This document shows positions 56,198 to 64,000 of a stretch of 64,000 nt of DNA, piece after piece (the first letter of the stretch is position 1; every line of letters begins with the position of its first letter). The notes under the pieces are model-generated. The model was not told the DNA's origin and searched no databases. It saw nothing but the letters and a program-made list of their open reading frames with translations. The stretch lies in contig NZ_JAEFCD010000027.1 of the NCBI RefSeq assembly GCF_016405965.1, forward strand, positions 1 through 64,000. Direction: 5' to 3'. The DNA comes from Alteromonas sp. IB21. GTDB lineage: Bacteria > Pseudomonadota > Gammaproteobacteria > Enterobacterales > Alteromonadaceae. The position numbers and the translations under genes are program-made.

Positions 56198-56842
56198 TTA
56201 CTGTTTAGCACCCGCAACAGCTTCTTTTGCTAGCTGCGTAATACGCGCCCAGTCACCTGATTCAATTGCGTCGTCAGGGGCAAGCCACGAACCACCTACA
56301 CATTTAACGTTGTTAAGCGCTAAATAGTCATTGTAGTTGTTTGGACCAATGCCACCCGTTGGGCAAAACGTCACATCAGGGAAAGGACCACTGATTGACT
56401 TAATGGCTTTAACGCCACCTGAAGCCTCTGCTGGGAAGAATTTCATGTGGGTATAACCCGCATCTTTACCCTTCATCAAATCAGAAGTTGAAGAGATACC
56501 AGGGATAAGTGGAATTTCTGAATCCATACCCGCTTTTAGCAAATCAGCCGTCATACCTGGGCTAATTGCGAACTTAGCGCCCGCTTCAACTACCGCTTTA
56601 AGCTGTTGGGCGTTAGTCACGGTTCCAGCACCAATTAGCGAGTCAGGCACTTCTTGTGCAATTCGCTTAATCACGTCAATAGCAGCAGGGGTACGTAGCG
56701 TTACTTCTAGTACTTTAATACCACCTTCCATCAGCGCTTTTGCCAGAGGAACCGCTTTTTCTACGTCATTGATTACCAAAACAGGTACAACTGGACCGGC
56801 CGCAAAAATTTCCTCTGGAGAGTATTTCCATTTCGTTGTCAT
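56198..56842 (-). CDS. eda: KDPG aldolase Eda
   Basis: Cleaves 2-keto-3-deoxy-6-phosphogluconate to pyruvate and glyceraldehyde-3-phosphate. The 214-residue class I aldolase shows the Glu in [16 protein letters not shown], and the Schiff-base Lys in THMKFFPAE, with [12 protein letters not shown] binding phosphate. It begins 3 bases after the glk stop and is the last gene of the operon. Confidence 0.96.
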   Translation of the reverse strand: MTTKWKYSPEEIFAAGPVVPVLVINDVEKAVPLAKALMEGGIKVLEVTLRTPAAIDVIKRIAQEVPDSLIGAGTVTNAQQLKAVVEAGAKFAISPGMTADLLKAGMDSEIPLIPGISSTSDLMKGKDAGYTHMKFFPAEASGGVKAIKSISGPFPDVTFCPTGGIGPNNYNDYLALNNVKCVGGSWLAPDDAIESGDWARITQLAKEAVAGAKQ

Positions 56843-56845
56843 AAT

Positions 56846-57799
56846 TTAGCTCGCTGTATTTTGATTCAGATATGCAGCCGCACCCAATAAACCATGATCA
56901 GGTTCTGCAATTAAATAGGTGGGAATGTCTTTCACGTAGTGCTTCATTTGCCCTTTCGCTTCAAAACGCGCTCTAAAATCGCTATTTTGAATAAATTCAG
57001 GGAAACGGTTAGCAATGCCACCACCAATGAAGATGCCGCCCGTGGTTGCCATGTTAAGTGCTAAATTACCCGCAAAGCTTCCCATAATTCGGCAGAATTG
57101 GGTAAGCGTCGCTTCAGCAATTTTACAGGTACCGTTCAGCGCAGCGTCAGTGATTTGAGCCGGCTCGGTAAATACAACTGGTGCTGATGCGTGGTTTGCT
57201 AGCGCGGTGTAAATATTATGCAGGCCGCGTCCAGACATTACTTCTTCAGCAGAAGCACGTCCTAAGGTAGATTGAAGGTGACGCCATACGACAACATCGG
57301 TTTCATCTACCGGTGCAAAGTCTACGTGACCACCTTCTCCGTCTAGCGTCTGCCAACCGGTTGAGGTCATCGTGATATGTTCAACACCTAATCCCGTACC
57401 TGGCCCAAAAACAGCGATGTTGCCATTTTCTTTCGCTGTGCCTTCACCAATTTGCACCACTTGCTCTTCGCCTAATACAGGCAATGAGTGCGCTACGGCA
57501 GTGAAGTCGTTAATAACGAACAACGCATCTAGTTTAAGCTGCGAGCGAAGCGCATTTTGCGAAAATGCCCAGCTGTGATTCGTCATCTCGACTTGATCGC
57601 CCAATACTGGACATGCAATAGCAATACAGCCCTGCGAAAAGCTGTATTCCGGCATGTCGCTAAAGTATTGTGCAATAGCAAGGTCAATGCTGGCAAAATC
57701 ATTACACATGTATTTCTTGATGTCGGCCACACCTGATTCGGTTACCCTTGCAACGCGAATATTCGTACCGCCAACATCAGCCACAAACTTCTGGCTCAT
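56846..57799 (-). CDS. glk: glucokinase
   Basis: Phosphorylates glucose to glucose-6-phosphate with ATP. The 317-residue protein has ADVGGTNIRVA (phosphate loop), FGPGTGLGVEHI and EGGHVDFAP. I start at the ATG at 57799, whose AGGAG lies 8 bases upstream within edd; the ATG overlaps the edd stop (TAATG), so translation is coupled. A longer frame starting at 57832 would run inside edd. Placement in the Entner-Doudoroff operon means free glucose is trapped by the pathway that will use it. Confidence 0.94.
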   Translation of the reverse strand: MSQKFVADVGGTNIRVARVTESGVADIKKYMCNDFASIDLAIAQYFSDMPEYSFSQGCIAIACPVLGDQVEMTNHSWAFSQNALRSQLKLDALFVINDFTAVAHSLPVLGEEQVVQIGEGTAKENGNIAVFGPGTGLGVEHITMTSTGWQTLDGEGGHVDFAPVDETDVVVWRHLQSTLGRASAEEVMSGRGLHNIYTALANHASAPVVFTEPAQITDAALNGTCKIAEATLTQFCRIMGSFAGNLALNMATTGGIFIGGGIANRFPEFIQNSDFRARFEAKGQMKHYVKDIPTYLIAEPDHGLLGAAAYLNQNTAS

Positions 57800-59625
57800 T
57801 ATGCTTGCTCCTGCGTGTAAAACAGTGAACATGCACCCTCTTCTGCACCTGTCAGAATAGCGCGCATACCCGCAAACATTTCACGTCCCATTCCAACGTG
57901 ATGCTTAGCTAAGTTCGCTGGCGCTGCTTCACGTGCAGCCAGTGTTTCATCATCCACATGCAGTGTTAGTGCACCAGTTTGTGTGTTTAGCTCGATAATG
58001 TCGCCCTCTTGCACTTTAGCAAGTAGACCGCCTTTATAAGCTTCTGGAGTCACGTGGATAGCTGCAGGAACTTTACCTGATGCACCAGACATACGACCGT
58101 CAGTAACTAGCGCCACTTTAAAGCCGCGATCTTGAAGCACACCAAGAGGTGGCGTTAAGCGGTGAAGTTCTGGCATACCAATCGCAGAAGGACCTTGGAA
58201 GCGAACAACTACAATGCAGTCTTTGTCTAGCTTGCCAGACTTAAACGCGTCATCCAGTTCAAACTGGTCTTCAAACACAACCGCTGGCGCTTTGATATTA
58301 CAGTGAGGCGTGCGAAGCGCTGAGGTTTTGATAACGCCACGACCAAGATTGCCGTCAAGTACACTCAAACCACCATCTGGCTTAAACGGAGCGTCAACAG
58401 TTGCTAGCACTTCTTTATCAAGGGATTCAGTTGGGCCATCTCGCCATTCTAATTCGCCGTCTTTAAGCACAGGCTCTTTAGTGTAGAAGTCTAAGCCTTC
58501 ACCACAAATAGTCTTAACGTCGTTATGTAGTAGACCCGCATCAAGCAGCTGTCTAATTAGCAATGACATACCACCTGCTGCAACAAAGTGGTTAATGTCA
58601 GCTGAGCCATTCGGGTAAATGCGAGTAAGAAGAGGCACAGCATTAGAGATATCTGAGAAGTCGTCCCAATTTACGATGTAACCTGCAGCGCGAGCTACCG
58701 CAATAAGGTGCATGGTGTGGTTAGTAGAACCACCCGTAGCAAGAAGACCTACAAGGCCGTTCACAATGGCTTTTGCATCTACAATGTGACCAATTGGCGT
58801 ATAGTTGTCGCCAAGGTCAGTTAGGCGTGTCGCTTGGACCGCAGCCGCTTTAGTTAACGCGTCGCGCAAAGGTGTGCCTGGATTAACAAACGACGAACCC
58901 GGAAGGTGCAAGCCCATCATTTCAACCACTAGCTGATTCGAGTTTGCCGTTCCATAGAACGTACAGGTACCAGCAGAGTGGTAAGATTGAGATTCAGCTT
59001 CAAGCAACGCGTCACGCCCTACTTTACCTTCGGCAAATTCTTGACGAACGCGGGCCTTTTCTTTGTTTGGAAGACCCGATGGCATTGGACCGGCTGGCAC
59101 AAAAACGGTTGGCAAATGACCGAACGTTAGTGCGCCCATTAGTAGCCCGGGAACGATTTTGTCGCAGATACCTAGCATCAATGCGCTATCGAACATATTG
59201 TGAGAAAGCGCAATGGCAGCCCCCTGAGCAATGTTATCACGGCTCATTAGGCTTAAGTCCATGCCAGACTGGCCTTGTGTAACACCATCACACATAGCAG
59301 GTACGCCACCTGCGAACTGGGCTACACTGCCTACTTCTTTCACTGCTTCTTTAATTAACGCAGGATAAGTCTCGTAAGGCTGGTGCGCTGAAAGCATATC
59401 GTTATACGCAGACACAATAGCCACGTTGGCTTTAGTCATTGAACGAAGGTCAGATTTTTCGCTTGTTCCACATGCTGCAAAGCCGTGAGCAAGGTTACCG
59501 CATGACAACACACCACGGTGTGGTCCTTGACGTCGTGCACTCTCAATTTTTTCTAGATACGCCTTACGCGTTTCTTTACTACGCTCGATAATTCGTTGCG
59601 TAACTTCAGCAATTTTTGGATTCAT
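57799..59625 (-). CDS. edd: 6-phosphogluconate dehydratase Edd
   Basis: The [4Fe-4S] dehydratase that makes KDPG from 6-phosphogluconate, the committing step of the Entner-Doudoroff path. The 608-residue protein carries [20 protein letters not shown], the iron-sulfur cysteines ([21 protein letters not shown]), and [25 protein letters not shown] lies before the ATG. Third in zwf-pgl-edd-glk-eda. Confidence 0.97.
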   Translation of the reverse strand: MNPKIAEVTQRIIERSKETRKAYLEKIESARRQGPHRGVLSCGNLAHGFAACGTSEKSDLRSMTKANVAIVSAYNDMLSAHQPYETYPALIKEAVKEVGSVAQFAGGVPAMCDGVTQGQSGMDLSLMSRDNIAQGAAIALSHNMFDSALMLGICDKIVPGLLMGALTFGHLPTVFVPAGPMPSGLPNKEKARVRQEFAEGKVGRDALLEAESQSYHSAGTCTFYGTANSNQLVVEMMGLHLPGSSFVNPGTPLRDALTKAAAVQATRLTDLGDNYTPIGHIVDAKAIVNGLVGLLATGGSTNHTMHLIAVARAAGYIVNWDDFSDISNAVPLLTRIYPNGSADINHFVAAGGMSLLIRQLLDAGLLHNDVKTICGEGLDFYTKEPVLKDGELEWRDGPTESLDKEVLATVDAPFKPDGGLSVLDGNLGRGVIKTSALRTPHCNIKAPAVVFEDQFELDDAFKSGKLDKDCIVVVRFQGPSAIGMPELHRLTPPLGVLQDRGFKVALVTDGRMSGASGKVPAAIHVTPEAYKGGLLAKVQEGDIIELNTQTGALTLHVDDETLAAREAAPANLAKHHVGMGREMFAGMRAILTGAEEGACSLFYTQEQA

Positions 59626-59634
59626 GTTTGTCTC

Positions 59635-60327
59635 CTATGGCGCCCACATCAAAGTAACCGGCGCACGGTTAACTACGGCGGTGATGGGCTTTTGCGCTTC
59701 GGTGGCATTTTCAATAGCGTCAAGTAAGACTTGTTTTTTCTTCTCGCCTGTTAAATGCAAAAAGATATTACGGCTATTGAGTAACGCAGGTAGCGTTAAT
59801 GAAATACGTTGATGAGGTGCTGTTGTAGGTTGAACAGCGATACAGGTTCTGCCGCTGCTCATATCTAAGCCGTCAAGTACTTGCTCAGAGCAAGGGAAAA
59901 GCGATGCAGTGTGACCGTCTTCCCCCATGCCAAGAATCAATGCATCAAAAGGTTGCGACATGCTAGCCAAATTTGACTCTGCAGCATTTACGCCTTCGTT
60001 TGCATCATCAGCATCGCTTTTCAATTCGATAAAACGAGCTGCTGCGGCTTTATTTTGAATTAGATTATTTTTGACTAGGCTGGTGTTGCTGGCCTCGTGG
60101 CCCTCTTCAACCCAGCGCTCGTCAGCAAGGGTGATATCAACCTTATCCCACTCAAGTTCGGTTTCACTTAGTTGTTTGAAAAGCGCCAGAGGCGTGCGAC
60201 CACCACTCACTACAAGCGATGCGCGACCACGAGTTTTAATACCTGTTTTTAAGATACTGACTAAGTCTTGCGCAAATGCGTCAGTCAATGCATCAGGTGT
60301 TTCGAATGATAGAGTTGTTAACGCCAT
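59635..60327 (-). CDS. pgl: 6-phosphogluconolactonase
   Basis: Hydrolyses 6-phosphogluconolactone, the product of Zwf. The 230-residue protein has VSGGRTPLALFKQL, DITLADERWVEEGHEASN, LILGMGEDGHTASLFP and ISLTLPALLNSRNIFLHLTG, the DevB/Pgl type. I start at the ATG at 60327, one base after the zwf stop; the longer frame from 60381 would begin inside zwf. Confidence 0.95.
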   Translation of the reverse strand: MALTTLSFETPDALTDAFAQDLVSILKTGIKTRGRASLVVSGGRTPLALFKQLSETELEWDKVDITLADERWVEEGHEASNTSLVKNNLIQNKAAAARFIELKSDADDANEGVNAAESNLASMSQPFDALILGMGEDGHTASLFPCSEQVLDGLDMSSGRTCIAVQPTTAPHQRISLTLPALLNSRNIFLHLTGEKKKQVLLDAIENATEAQKPITAVVNRAPVTLMWAP

Positions 60328-60328
60328 A

Positions 60329-61822
60329 TTACTTTTTCTTCCCTGTTTTGCTTTCGTACCAGCTGCGATTTTCGCGAGCAAGAAGACCTATAGAGTCTAC
60401 CGGCCCCCATGTACCTGCTTGATACGGTTCTGGTGGCTCACTCGATTGCTTCCACGCTTCAAGAATTGAGTCTACCCATGTCCAGGCTTGTTCAATTTCG
60501 TCACGACGAACGAATAGCGCCTGATTACCCAACATAACTTCAAGAAGGAGTTTTTCGTATGCATCAGGAATACGCTCATCGGCAAACGCTTCAGAGAAAC
60601 TTAGGTTTAACTTGGATTTTTGTAGATCCATAGAGCCTGAGCTGGTTAAGCCAGGTACTTTATTCATTACGGTGATTTCTACCCCTTCGTCTGGCTGTAG
60701 ACGAATAACCAGCTTGTTTGGCGGAAGATTCTTGAAGCTGTCACCGAATAAGTTGTGCGGCTGACGCTTGAAGTAAATAACAACTTCACTCACCTTAGTC
60801 GGCATACGCTTACCTGTGCGCAGGTAAAATGGCACGCCGGCCCAACGCCAGTTGTCAATTTCAGCTTTTATTGCAATAAAGGTTTCAGTTTTACTCTGTG
60901 TATTGGCACCTTCTTCTTCAAGGTAACCAGGTACTTCTTCACCTTTAACAAAACCTGATGTGTATTGTCCGCGAACTGTACTTTCGTTAATGTTAAACGA
61001 ATTAATTGGGCGCAATGCCTTAAGGACTTTGAGCTTTTCATCACGGATGCTGTCGGCATCAAGGGTTGTAGGCGGCTCCATCGCAACCAAACTTAGAATT
61101 TGTAGCAAGTGGTTTTGCACCATGTCTCGCATTTGACCAGCGTCGTCAAAGTAACCCCAACGCCCTTCAATACCTACTGACTCGGCAACCGATATCTGTA
61201 CGTGATCGATACAGTTGTGATCCCAGTTGGTCGCAAATATTGAATTTGCAAATCGCAATGCAACAAGGTTAAGTACAGTTTCTTTACCTAAATAATGGTC
61301 TATGCGATAGATTTGCTTTTCATCGAAATATTCAGCTACCTGTTCATTGATAACTTTCGATGACGCCAAATCGTGACCAATTGGCTTTTCTAAAACAACG
61401 CGAACGCTAGAGTCGATAATTTTACAGCTGTGCAAACCGCGACAAATATCGCCATAAATTGAAGGAGGTGTAGCTAAATAGCACACCATTGTACGAGATG
61501 AGTCTACGTGATCGTCAAGAACGCAGTAGCTTCCAACGTCTTTCATGTCTACACACGCATAGTGTAAACGCGCCTTTAGCTTTTCCCATGTAGCTTCACA
61601 TAAGTTCTTGTCACCGAACTTAACTAAGTTGGCATGAACCTCATCGATGTAAGCTTCTAACGACATTTCTTGACGCGCCACACCCACAATAGTGGTATCT
61701 GGGTGGATCAGATTGGCTTTTTCTAATTGATATAGCGAAGGCAAAAGCTTGCGTCGTGAAAGATCACCCAGTGTACCAAAAAGTACAAAATCACAGGGTT
61801 CGTAGGAATTATCCAATACCAT
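60329..61822 (-). CDS. zwf: glucose-6-phosphate 1-dehydrogenase Zwf
   Basis: Oxidises glucose-6-phosphate with NADP, the entry to both the pentose phosphate and Entner-Doudoroff routes. The 497-residue enzyme has the N-terminal FVLFGTLGDLSRRKLLPSLY cofactor motif, RIDHYLGKETVLNL with the catalytic His region, and FYLRTGKRMPTK. First gene of the operon. A near-perfect HexR palindrome lies 91 bases upstream of its start. Confidence 0.97.
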   Translation of the reverse strand: MVLDNSYEPCDFVLFGTLGDLSRRKLLPSLYQLEKANLIHPDTTIVGVARQEMSLEAYIDEVHANLVKFGDKNLCEATWEKLKARLHYACVDMKDVGSYCVLDDHVDSSRTMVCYLATPPSIYGDICRGLHSCKIIDSSVRVVLEKPIGHDLASSKVINEQVAEYFDEKQIYRIDHYLGKETVLNLVALRFANSIFATNWDHNCIDHVQISVAESVGIEGRWGYFDDAGQMRDMVQNHLLQILSLVAMEPPTTLDADSIRDEKLKVLKALRPINSFNINESTVRGQYTSGFVKGEEVPGYLEEEGANTQSKTETFIAIKAEIDNWRWAGVPFYLRTGKRMPTKVSEVVIYFKRQPHNLFGDSFKNLPPNKLVIRLQPDEGVEITVMNKVPGLTSSGSMDLQKSKLNLSFSEAFADERIPDAYEKLLLEVMLGNQALFVRRDEIEQAWTWVDSILEAWKQSSEPPEPYQAGTWGPVDSIGLLARENRSWYESKTGKKK

Positions 61823-61912
61823 ATTCGTCGACCTTTTAAATGAGTGTGTGCGATGTATTGCATGGTTGTTTACAATACTATCGACATTAATTACTGCATA
61901 GTTAACACCAAA

Positions 61913-61927
61913 TGTAGTAAAATTACA
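61913..61927. promoter_or_regulatory. HexR operator between zwf and hexR
   Basis: TGTAGTAAAATTACA fits the HexR palindrome TGTARTWWWATTACA known from Shewanella and other gammaproteobacteria at every position. It lies between the divergent zwf operon and hexR and should let KDPG-sensitive HexR control both. Confidence 0.8.
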
Positions 61928-62105
61928 ACTTCAACCAACTACCGGATCTGAAACTTTGCTGTTTCCCTCAGTTTACCCCGATTTAACCCGATCTAATCAA
62001 TAAAAAATGTCAAAAAATTACATTTTTCTTGTCACTGACGTCACAATGGGTACTATTACGCATGTACTTTACAAATCCATGCACCATTAAATTGCTATAG
62101 TCTGT

Positions 62106-62957
62106 ATGAACATTTTAGAAAAAATCACTCAAAATAAAGCTGCATTCAGTAAATCCGAGAAAAAGGTAGCCGAGGTTATACTTGCTAACCCGCAAACAGC
62201 TATTCATTCGAGTATAGCAACCCTTGCTAAAATGTCGGATGTGAGCGAACCAACGGTTAACCGCTTCTGCCGACGTCTTGATACAAAAGGTTTCCCTGAT
62301 TTCAAATTACATTTGGCTCAGAGCCTTGCTAACGGTACGCCTTATGTAAATCGTCACGTCGATGAGAACGATAGCCCTGACGAATACACCAATAAAATTT
62401 TTGAATCGACCATGGCGTCTTTAGAAGTGGCAAGACAATCTGTTGACGTGAATGTGGTAAATCGCGTTGTAGATCTGCTTACACAGGCACAAAAGATTTC
62501 TTTCTTCGGCCTTGGCGCTTCGGCATCTGTTGCTCATGACGCGCTTAACAAATTTTTTCGCTTTAATGTGCCGGTTGTCTATTTTGAAGACATCCTCATG
62601 CAACGCATGAGTTGTATGAATTGTTCAGACGGCGATGTTGTTGTTTTGATAAGTCATACCGGACGAACAAAAAGCTTAGTTGAGATTGCCCAAATTGCAC
62701 GCATGAACGATGCAACCGTGGTAGGCATTACTTCTGCAGATAGCCCACTGGCTCAAGAATGTAGCTATGTATTATCACTTGAAGTACCAGAAGATACCGA
62801 CATGTACATGCCTATGGCATCTCGTATTGCGCAGTTAACCTTGATTGATGTACTTGCAACAGGCTTTACGCTGCGCCGAGGCAATAAGTTTAGAGAGAAT
62901 TTAAAGCGGGTTAAAGACACATTGCGCGGCTCGCGCTTTGAGAAGCGAAACGACTAA
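62106..62957 (+). CDS. hexR: HexR, RpiR-family regulator of hexose metabolism
   Basis: A 283-residue RpiR regulator: an N-terminal helix-turn-helix (SVS-type LAKMSDVSEPTVNRFCRRLD, about residues 40-60) and a SIS sugar-phosphate domain (about 120-250, with FFGLGASASVAHDALNKF and ISHTGRTKSLVEIA). In gammaproteobacteria HexR binds KDPG and controls Entner-Doudoroff and central carbon genes; its place beside the zwf operon and the two operators in the window support this name. Ends before a terminator at 63246. Confidence 0.95.
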   Translation: MNILEKITQNKAAFSKSEKKVAEVILANPQTAIHSSIATLAKMSDVSEPTVNRFCRRLDTKGFPDFKLHLAQSLANGTPYVNRHVDENDSPDEYTNKIFESTMASLEVARQSVDVNVVNRVVDLLTQAQKISFFGLGASASVAHDALNKFFRFNVPVVYFEDILMQRMSCMNCSDGDVVVLISHTGRTKSLVEIAQIARMNDATVVGITSADSPLAQECSYVLSLEVPEDTDMYMPMASRIAQLTLIDVLATGFTLRRGNKFRENLKRVKDTLRGSRFEKRND

Positions 62958-63245
62958 ACTACTAATAATTCAATCGAGCGGTAAATTAGTCCTCAATGCG
63001 GCCTCAATGAGCCATCCGCAAAGTGCACTTTGGCACTGCTCAAAAAGCCACTGACGATGTGTAGCAACACACCGGTTTATTCGGTCAATTTGCTATATCG
63101 TTAATGGCGTCCTACCCTACTTAACAGCGTCTTTTTATTTCTACACTACGTGAATTAAATACGTGAATTAAAAATGTGATTGGAGAATAAGATTTGCTCT
63201 TTGCTTTCGCGTTGTAAATTTTGTTCAGAATTCAAAAAAACACCG

Positions 63246-63275
63246 CAACTGGTCGAGCCAGTTGGCAGTTTTTCT
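63246..63275 (+). terminator. terminator, probably of hexR
   Basis: CAACTGG / CCAGTTG around TCGAG, followed by GCAG and a T-rich run. It lies about 290 bases after the hexR stop, so the hexR message would have a long 3' end. Confidence 0.6.
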
Positions 63276-63314
63276 TTCTTTCATTCACATTTTTGTCAAA
63301 TTAAACTACTATTC

Positions 63315-63329
63315 TGTAATAAAATTACG
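63315..63329. promoter_or_regulatory. HexR operator upstream of pyruvate kinase
   Basis: TGTAATAAAATTACG fits the HexR palindrome at 14 of 15 positions, 82 bases before the pyruvate kinase ATG. Pyruvate kinase is a known HexR target in related genera. Confidence 0.75.
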
Positions 63330-63410
63330 TAAAGCGATTACAGGTAGCGGGGATCACCCGATACCAATCACTCTTTGTCATTTCTAACTTAGAAACAGCG
63401 ACGGAATCTC

Positions 63411-64000
63411 ATGACTAGAAGAACAAAAATTCTTGCCACACTTGGTCCTTCAACAGACACCCTAGAAAAAATTCAAGCGTTAATCGCGGCAGGTGCAAAC
63501 ACTGTGCGAATGAATTTCTCTCACGGTCAGGCTGAGGATCATATTGAACGAGCAAAGCGCGTTCGCCAGGCAGCGCAAAACCTTGGAAAATACGTCGCCA
63601 TTTTGGGCGATCTTCAAGGCCCTAAAATTCGCGTAGCCCGCTTTTCAGAAGGTCCTGTTCAACTAGCGGTGGGTGCAACCTTTATTCTTGACGCAGAACT
63701 AGGTAGAGATGAAGGCAACGCCGAGCAAGTGGGCATTGATTATAAAGCCCTACCCGACGATGTATCTGCTGGCGATATTTTGCTTCTAGACGATGGACGC
63801 ATTCAGCTTAAAGTGACCGGTGTTGAAGGGCGTAAAGTTATTACTGAAGTAACCGTTGGTGGCAAACTTTCCAACAACAAAGGAATTAACCGCCAAGGTG
63901 GTGGTCTGTCTGCTGATGCCTTAACTGAGAAAGACAAAGAAGACATTAAGACGGCGGCTAAAATTGGCGTTGACTACCTTGCGGTATCTTTCCCGCGCAG
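63411..64000 (+). CDS. pykA: pyruvate kinase (3' end outside window)
   Basis: Converts phosphoenolpyruvate and ADP to pyruvate and ATP. The first 196 residues are present: [34 protein letters not shown] with the substrate-binding Arg and Asn, [15 protein letters not shown] and [15 protein letters not shown], ending at DYLAVSFPR at the window edge. The sequence type ([13 protein letters not shown]) is that of PykA rather than PykF, though this is a judgement from memory. A HexR site lies upstream. Confidence 0.93.
   Translation, partial: MTRRTKILATLGPSTDTLEKIQALIAAGANTVRMNFSHGQAEDHIERAKRVRQAAQNLGKYVAILGDLQGPKIRVARFSEGPVQLAVGATFILDAELGRDEGNAEQVGIDYKALPDDVSAGDILLLDDGRIQLKVTGVEGRKVITEVTVGGKLSNNKGINRQGGGLSADALTEKDKEDIKTAAKIGVDYLAVSFPR

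Larger units (their letters stand above)
62958..63410. other. intergenic region hexR - pyruvate kinase
   Basis: No gene is seen in these 453 bases. They hold the hexR terminator, a HexR site, and a small CGGG-N5-CCCG hairpin at 63348-63360 in the likely pyruvate kinase leader. Confidence 0.6.

Noticed and set aside
62044-62062. GG/GC spaced pair TGGGTACTATTACGCA before hexR
   Set aside because: Only the two dinucleotides match; the rest departs from the -24/-12 consensus.
63008-63042. TGGCAC at about 63029 as a sigma-54 promoter before pyruvate kinase
   Set aside because: No GC at the -12 position with correct spacing.

Overview
The window reads as chromosomal DNA of a marine gammaproteobacterium of the Alteromonadales, most like Alteromonas. 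This is inferred from gene content and synteny (recC-recB-recD, hdfR/maoP, gapA-yeaD, a zwf-pgl-edd-glk-eda operon next to hexR) and from the many small DUF families (DUF2789, DUF2750, DUF2989, DUF1315, DUF1328); no database was searched. No rRNA, tRNA, CRISPR array, prophage or intact insertion sequence was seen.

Layout. 1-9760: RecBCD repair nuclease on the minus strand (recD runs off the left edge). 9761-10455: a gene-free stretch that seems to hold a small RNA with a sigma-54 type promoter. 10456-20822: dimeric dUTPase, a long-chain acyl-CoA synthetase, a large beta-propeller/GGDEF/EAL sensor, an RNase J-like nuclease, two small DUF proteins, an HdfR-type regulator and a small basic protein. 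21218-24447: maoP, a PRC-barrel protein, a divergent ArsR/rhodanese pair with the cysteine spacing of persulfide sensors, and a LysR regulator. 24457-25033: a decayed exoD gene. 25525-31165: a five-gene signalling operon (sigma-54 activator, a 74-residue protein that is little more than a kinase H-box domain, a CHASE3 histidine kinase, a single-domain response regulator, and a hybrid kinase with three receiver domains). 31354-34859: small membrane proteins and lipoproteins, with two good -24/-12 promoter matches, which makes them the likely output of the operon upstream. 34922-38672: a tightly packed operon around a DUF349 coiled-coil protein. 38931-45140: an AGCS symporter, an M14 carboxypeptidase, an atypical long GAPDH, a DUF2989 lipoprotein and msrB.

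45256-64000 is a central carbon block: gnd, glycogen/maltodextrin enzymes (glgX, glgB, malQ), gapA, a hexose-6-phosphate mutarotase, the complete Entner-Doudoroff operon zwf-pgl-edd-glk-eda, its regulator hexR, and the start of pyruvate kinase. Palindromes matching the HexR site lie between zwf and hexR and in front of pyruvate kinase, so glucose-6-phosphate entry and pyruvate exit appear to be controlled together.

The most novel material is (a) the candidate sigma-54 small RNA at 10070-10202, (b) the free-standing H-box mini-protein at 26871-27095 inside a phosphorelay operon, and (c) the apparent sigma-54 regulon linking that operon to the envelope genes downstream. All three rest on motif and layout reading only.
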